Below are positions 13,376-15,596 of a stretch of 15,596 nucleotides of DNA, one piece after another. Source of the stretch: Mxb001 sp049317345 (GTDB taxonomy: Bacteria > Actinomycetota > Actinomycetes > S36-B12); the NCBI GenBank assembly GCA_049317345.1, contig JBMOIL010000050.1:1-15596 (forward strand), read 5' to 3'. The notes under the pieces were generated by a model. That model was given only the letters and a program-made list of their open reading frames with translations. It was not told where the DNA came from and searched no databases. Position numbers and translations under genes: made by a program. Each line of letters starts with the position of its first letter. The first letter of the stretch is position 1.

Positions 13376-14680
13376 CTAGCGGGATACGTCGAAGGTCGTG
13401 CGCCACTGGCGCGGCTTCGTCGGTGTCATCGTCACGGTGCCCGAGGCCCCGGCATAGGCACCGAGGCCACCGATCACGGCGCGCTCGACCGGTGCGGCAG
13501 GCCCACCTGAGCTACCCGTGCGAGTGAGGCCGAGCACGAGGACTGCGTCATCCCCCTGGGCGTACTGAAGCGTGGCGAGCAGGGTGCGCCGCACGCTCTC
13601 GCGGCCGGCTTCGATATCGACGGCCTGCGCTGAGACCGCCCACGACTCGCGTACTGCCTTGCCCGGGCGCCACCAGCCGCCCGCGAGCACGAGGTCGCCG
13701 ACTCCGCCGTTGGCCGTGCCGGAGGTGATGAGCTGTGTATAGCGGGTCTCAACCTGGGTGGCCGGCTTGATCTCTACCGGTGCCGCCTTATCGGTGACTC
13801 CGAAGAACGTGAAGCGCCAGCGGTCCACACCGACACCGTTACCGGGCACGTACTCCGCGACTCCTGCGACCCCGAGGTAGGCGCCCGTGCCGCCGGAGAT
13901 GGCGTAGGCCACGGGCGTGGTGGGGAGCGCACCGCGCTGCGCAACGATCATGGCGTTGACCATGACGCTGCCGTCTGTGAATTCGAACATAGCCTGCACC
14001 ACGCGTCGCTCTGAGTCATCCGGCAGGTCCTCCACGACCGTGGAGATGGCGGAGTAGTCCGCTGCGGGCGCAGAGTCATCCCCGATGAGCGTGCCCAACG
14101 TCTGCGTGAGGTTGCCGACTGTGGACCCATCAGGCGCAAGCGAGATGCGTGACGTGGAGATCAAATCGCGTGGATACTCGCGCACGATCGTCGACGCCGG
14201 ATCCACGCCACGCCTCGGCAGGATCGTGATCGTCCACTGCTGCGTGCCTCCATCCACCGTCACTGCCGCGCTGCCGCGCGCGCTGGCGAAGCGACCCGTG
14301 CCGCCGAGTAGCGCAACCTCGCTGGGGCCGTACCAAAAGCCCGGTGCCTGGAAGACCAGGTTGCCCTGCGGGAAGGAGATCTGGAAGGTGTCTTGGGTGC
14401 CCAGACGCTGACTGCCGAAAGCGATGCCGCGTCGCAGGAACGTGCCCTTGCCCAGTCCCTTAGCCGTAGCCGTGCCTGACTCGAGCAGGACGTCACCCCA
14501 GTCGGCTCCGTGGTCGATGCCGATCGGCACAACGCGACGCTCATCGATCGCGACCTTGACCACGAGCTCCTGGGCGGGCACCGGCGAGAGTGCCGCAGCG
14601 GGAGCGGCAGCAGCGACCAGCGCGGCTGCGAGCGGGACGACGAGGATGCGTGAGATAGGGATTCGGGGAGCAAGGCGCAT
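13376..14680 (-). CDS. Secreted protein with three allene-oxide-cyclase/dirigent-like barrels
   Basis: The protein is 434 residues. A signal peptide lies at about 1-30 (RILVVPLAAALVAAAAP, cleavage near AAA-LSP). The rest reads as three homologous units, each ending in a glycine-rich hairpin: GGTGRFASARG at 126-136, GGTGAYLGVAG at 263-273 and GGLGAYAGASG at 404-414. The spacing is 137 and 141 residues. In plant allene oxide cyclases and dirigent proteins the G-GTG-(R/A)(F/Y)-x-G-A-x-G hairpin sits in an eight-stranded beta-barrel with a hydrophobic pocket. Single-domain bacterial relatives exist. A three-barrel secreted form is less usual, and its ligand is unknown. The start is set by the TAGCCT box six bases upstream. 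It lies 20 bases after the E2 gene. The domain assignment is from motif reading only. Confidence 0.78.
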   Translation of the reverse strand: MRLAPRIPISRILVVPLAAALVAAAAPAAALSPVPAQELVVKVAIDERRVVPIGIDHGADWGDVLLESGTATAKGLGKGTFLRRGIAFGSQRLGTQDTFQISFPQGNLVFQAPGFWYGPSEVALLGGTGRFASARGSAAVTVDGGTQQWTITILPRRGVDPASTIVREYPRDLISTSRISLAPDGSTVGNLTQTLGTLIGDDSAPAADYSAISTVVEDLPDDSERRVVQAMFEFTDGSVMVNAMIVAQRGALPTTPVAYAISGGTGAYLGVAGVAEYVPGNGVGVDRWRFTFFGVTDKAAPVEIKPATQVETRYTQLITSGTANGGVGDLVLAGGWWRPGKAVRESWAVSAQAVDIEAGRESVRRTLLATLQYAQGDDAVLVLGLTRTGSSGGPAAPVERAVIGGLGAYAGASGTVTMTPTKPRQWRTTFDVSR

Positions 14681-14686
14681 GCGCCG

Positions 14687-14692
14687 AGGCTA
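14687..14692 (-). promoter_or_regulatory. -10 box TAGCCT, leaderless
   Basis: On the minus strand ACTAGCCTCG is followed by four more bases and the ATG at 14680. The core promoter fits inside the 20-base gap after the E2 gene, so any -35 lies within the E2 coding region. Confidence 0.5.
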
Positions 14693-14700
14693 GTCGCACC

Positions 14701-15596
14701 TCAGAGCGGTGGTCGGTGCAGGTACGCCGCCACATCAGCCAGGAACGCTGATCCCGATGCACCATCCACGACGCGGTGGTCGAAGGCCAGGGACAACTGC
14801 ATCACCGGTCGCACCGCCAGCGCGCCATCAATAGCCCACGGACGCTCAACGATGCGACCCGTCGCCAGGATCGCCGCCTCCCCCGGATTGAGGATGGGCG
14901 TTCCTCCATCGACTCCGAAGACACCGATGTTGGTAATGGTGATGGTGCCGTCCACGGAGTCGGCCGGAGTGATGCGACCCTCCCGCGCACGCTCGGTGAC
15001 ATCAGTGATCGCTCGGGCGAGGCCCGCTAGAGACAGGGATCCGGCATCGCGCACGTTGGGGACGACGAGTCCACGGGGACTGGCGACGGCGAGACCGAGA
15101 TTGACGAAGGGATAGATCTCGATCTCCGCAGTGCCGTCAGGCAGGTCGATCCAGGATGAGTTGATGATGGGCGTGCGGCGTGCGGCGTGAATCACCGCCG
15201 ATGCAGCGACCGTGAGCGGTGTCACGCGGGCTTCGGCAAACTCGGGGTTCTGCCGCAGTCGGTGCACCAGCGCCATCGTCGCGCTCACATCGACGTCAAC
15301 CCATTCGGTGACGTGAGGCGCGGTCGACATGGAGCGCACCATTGCCTGGGCCATCTGACGCTGCACGCTGCGCACCGCGATTCGCTCACCGCGCACGGGC
15401 CGCTCGACGACGGACACGCGAGTGGCGGCATGGTCGCCACCGCCGCCCACAGCGCGTCGCACGTCGTCGCGGGTGATGTCGCCGTGCGGGCCGGTCGGTG
15501 ACACGCGCGCGAGGTCGACGCCGAGCTCGCGGGCCAGGGCCCGCACGGGGGGCTTGGCTCTCGGAGTGCCCGATGACGTCGACTCGGTTGCGGGTG
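14701..15596 (-). CDS. 2-oxoacid dehydrogenase E2 (dihydrolipoamide acyltransferase), partial
   Basis: The frame is open to the window edge, giving the C-terminal 297 or so residues; the start and the lipoyl domain are outside. What is visible, in order: a Pro/Ala/Ser/Thr linker, the peripheral E1/E3-binding domain (VRALARELGVDLARV, then GPHGDITRDDV), a second short linker, and the catalytic acyltransferase domain. That domain begins at VRSVQRQMAQAMVRSM and ends with the active-site motif AFDHRVVDGASG, where His and Asp carry the transfer of the acyl group to CoA. The enzyme is the core of a pyruvate, branched-chain or similar dehydrogenase complex. The short catalytic domain suits the branched-chain type common in actinobacteria, and E1 genes should lie beyond 15596. 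The GTG at 15546 is internal, not the start. Confidence 0.92.
   Translation of the reverse strand, partial: PATESTSSGTPRAKPPVRALARELGVDLARVSPTGPHGDITRDDVRRAVGGGGDHAATRVSVVERPVRGERIAVRSVQRQMAQAMVRSMSTAPHVTEWVDVDVSATMALVHRLRQNPEFAEARVTPLTVAASAVIHAARRTPIINSSWIDLPDGTAEIEIYPFVNLGLAVASPRGLVVPNVRDAGSLSLAGLARAITDVTERAREGRITPADSVDGTITITNIGVFGVDGGTPILNPGEAAILATGRIVERPWAIDGALAVRPVMQLSLAFDHRVVDGASGSAFLADVAAYLHRPPL

Noticed and set aside
15544..15546. GTG as start of the E2 gene
   Set aside because: It lies inside the E1/E3-binding domain, and the frame with its linker continues to the window edge, so the gene is truncated by the window.

Overview
The window comes from a high-GC Gram-positive bacterium of the class Actinomycetia; I cannot assign a genus. 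Three genes point there: a FadE5-type acyl-CoA dehydrogenase and a DesA2-type soluble acyl-ACP desaturase, both close to their mycobacterial relatives, and a protein of the mycothiol-dependent maleylpyruvate isomerase fold. Many genes also have a TANNNT -10 box about six bases before the start codon, the usual sign of leaderless transcripts in this group.

The window has two parts. Bases 1 to about 2626 are clearly less GC-rich (hand count 27/60 at 1441-1500, against 38/60 at 3001-3060). They carry an accessory module: a nucleotidyltransferase-fold protein on the minus strand, facing an HPr-kinase-like ATPase and a PqqD-family peptide chaperone on the plus strand. Families like these tailor ribosomally made peptides. 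The part ends exactly at a 42-base 3' fragment of a tRNA-Gly(CCC) gene (2626-2667) that has no 5' half. The simplest reading is that 1-2626 is one end of an integrated element, the tRNA fragment is its attachment scar, and everything to the right is native chromosome.

From 2668 on the genes look like chromosomal housekeeping and lipid or copper metabolism. They are a secreted protein of unknown family (2764), an acyl-ACP desaturase (3797), a small four-helix membrane protein (4806), a divergent DUF6069-like membrane protein (5285-5815, minus) and fadE5 (5895). The last two flank a region with two palindromes that could be TetR-type operators. fadE5 ends in a strong hairpin terminator at 7763-7801.

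Next is a copper/ion block: a CPA2-type cation/proton antiporter overlapped by copC, then a CopD-CtaG fusion. These probably import copper and deliver it to cytochrome c oxidase. A nitrilase-superfamily amidohydrolase (11705) follows.

The right end is a minus-strand run. In transcription order it has the C-terminal part of a 2-oxoacid dehydrogenase E2 subunit (cut by the window edge), a secreted protein with three tandem allene-oxide-cyclase/dirigent-like barrels, and the maleylpyruvate-isomerase-fold protein. The last two each have their own apparent leaderless promoter. No gap longer than 300 bases lacks a gene.
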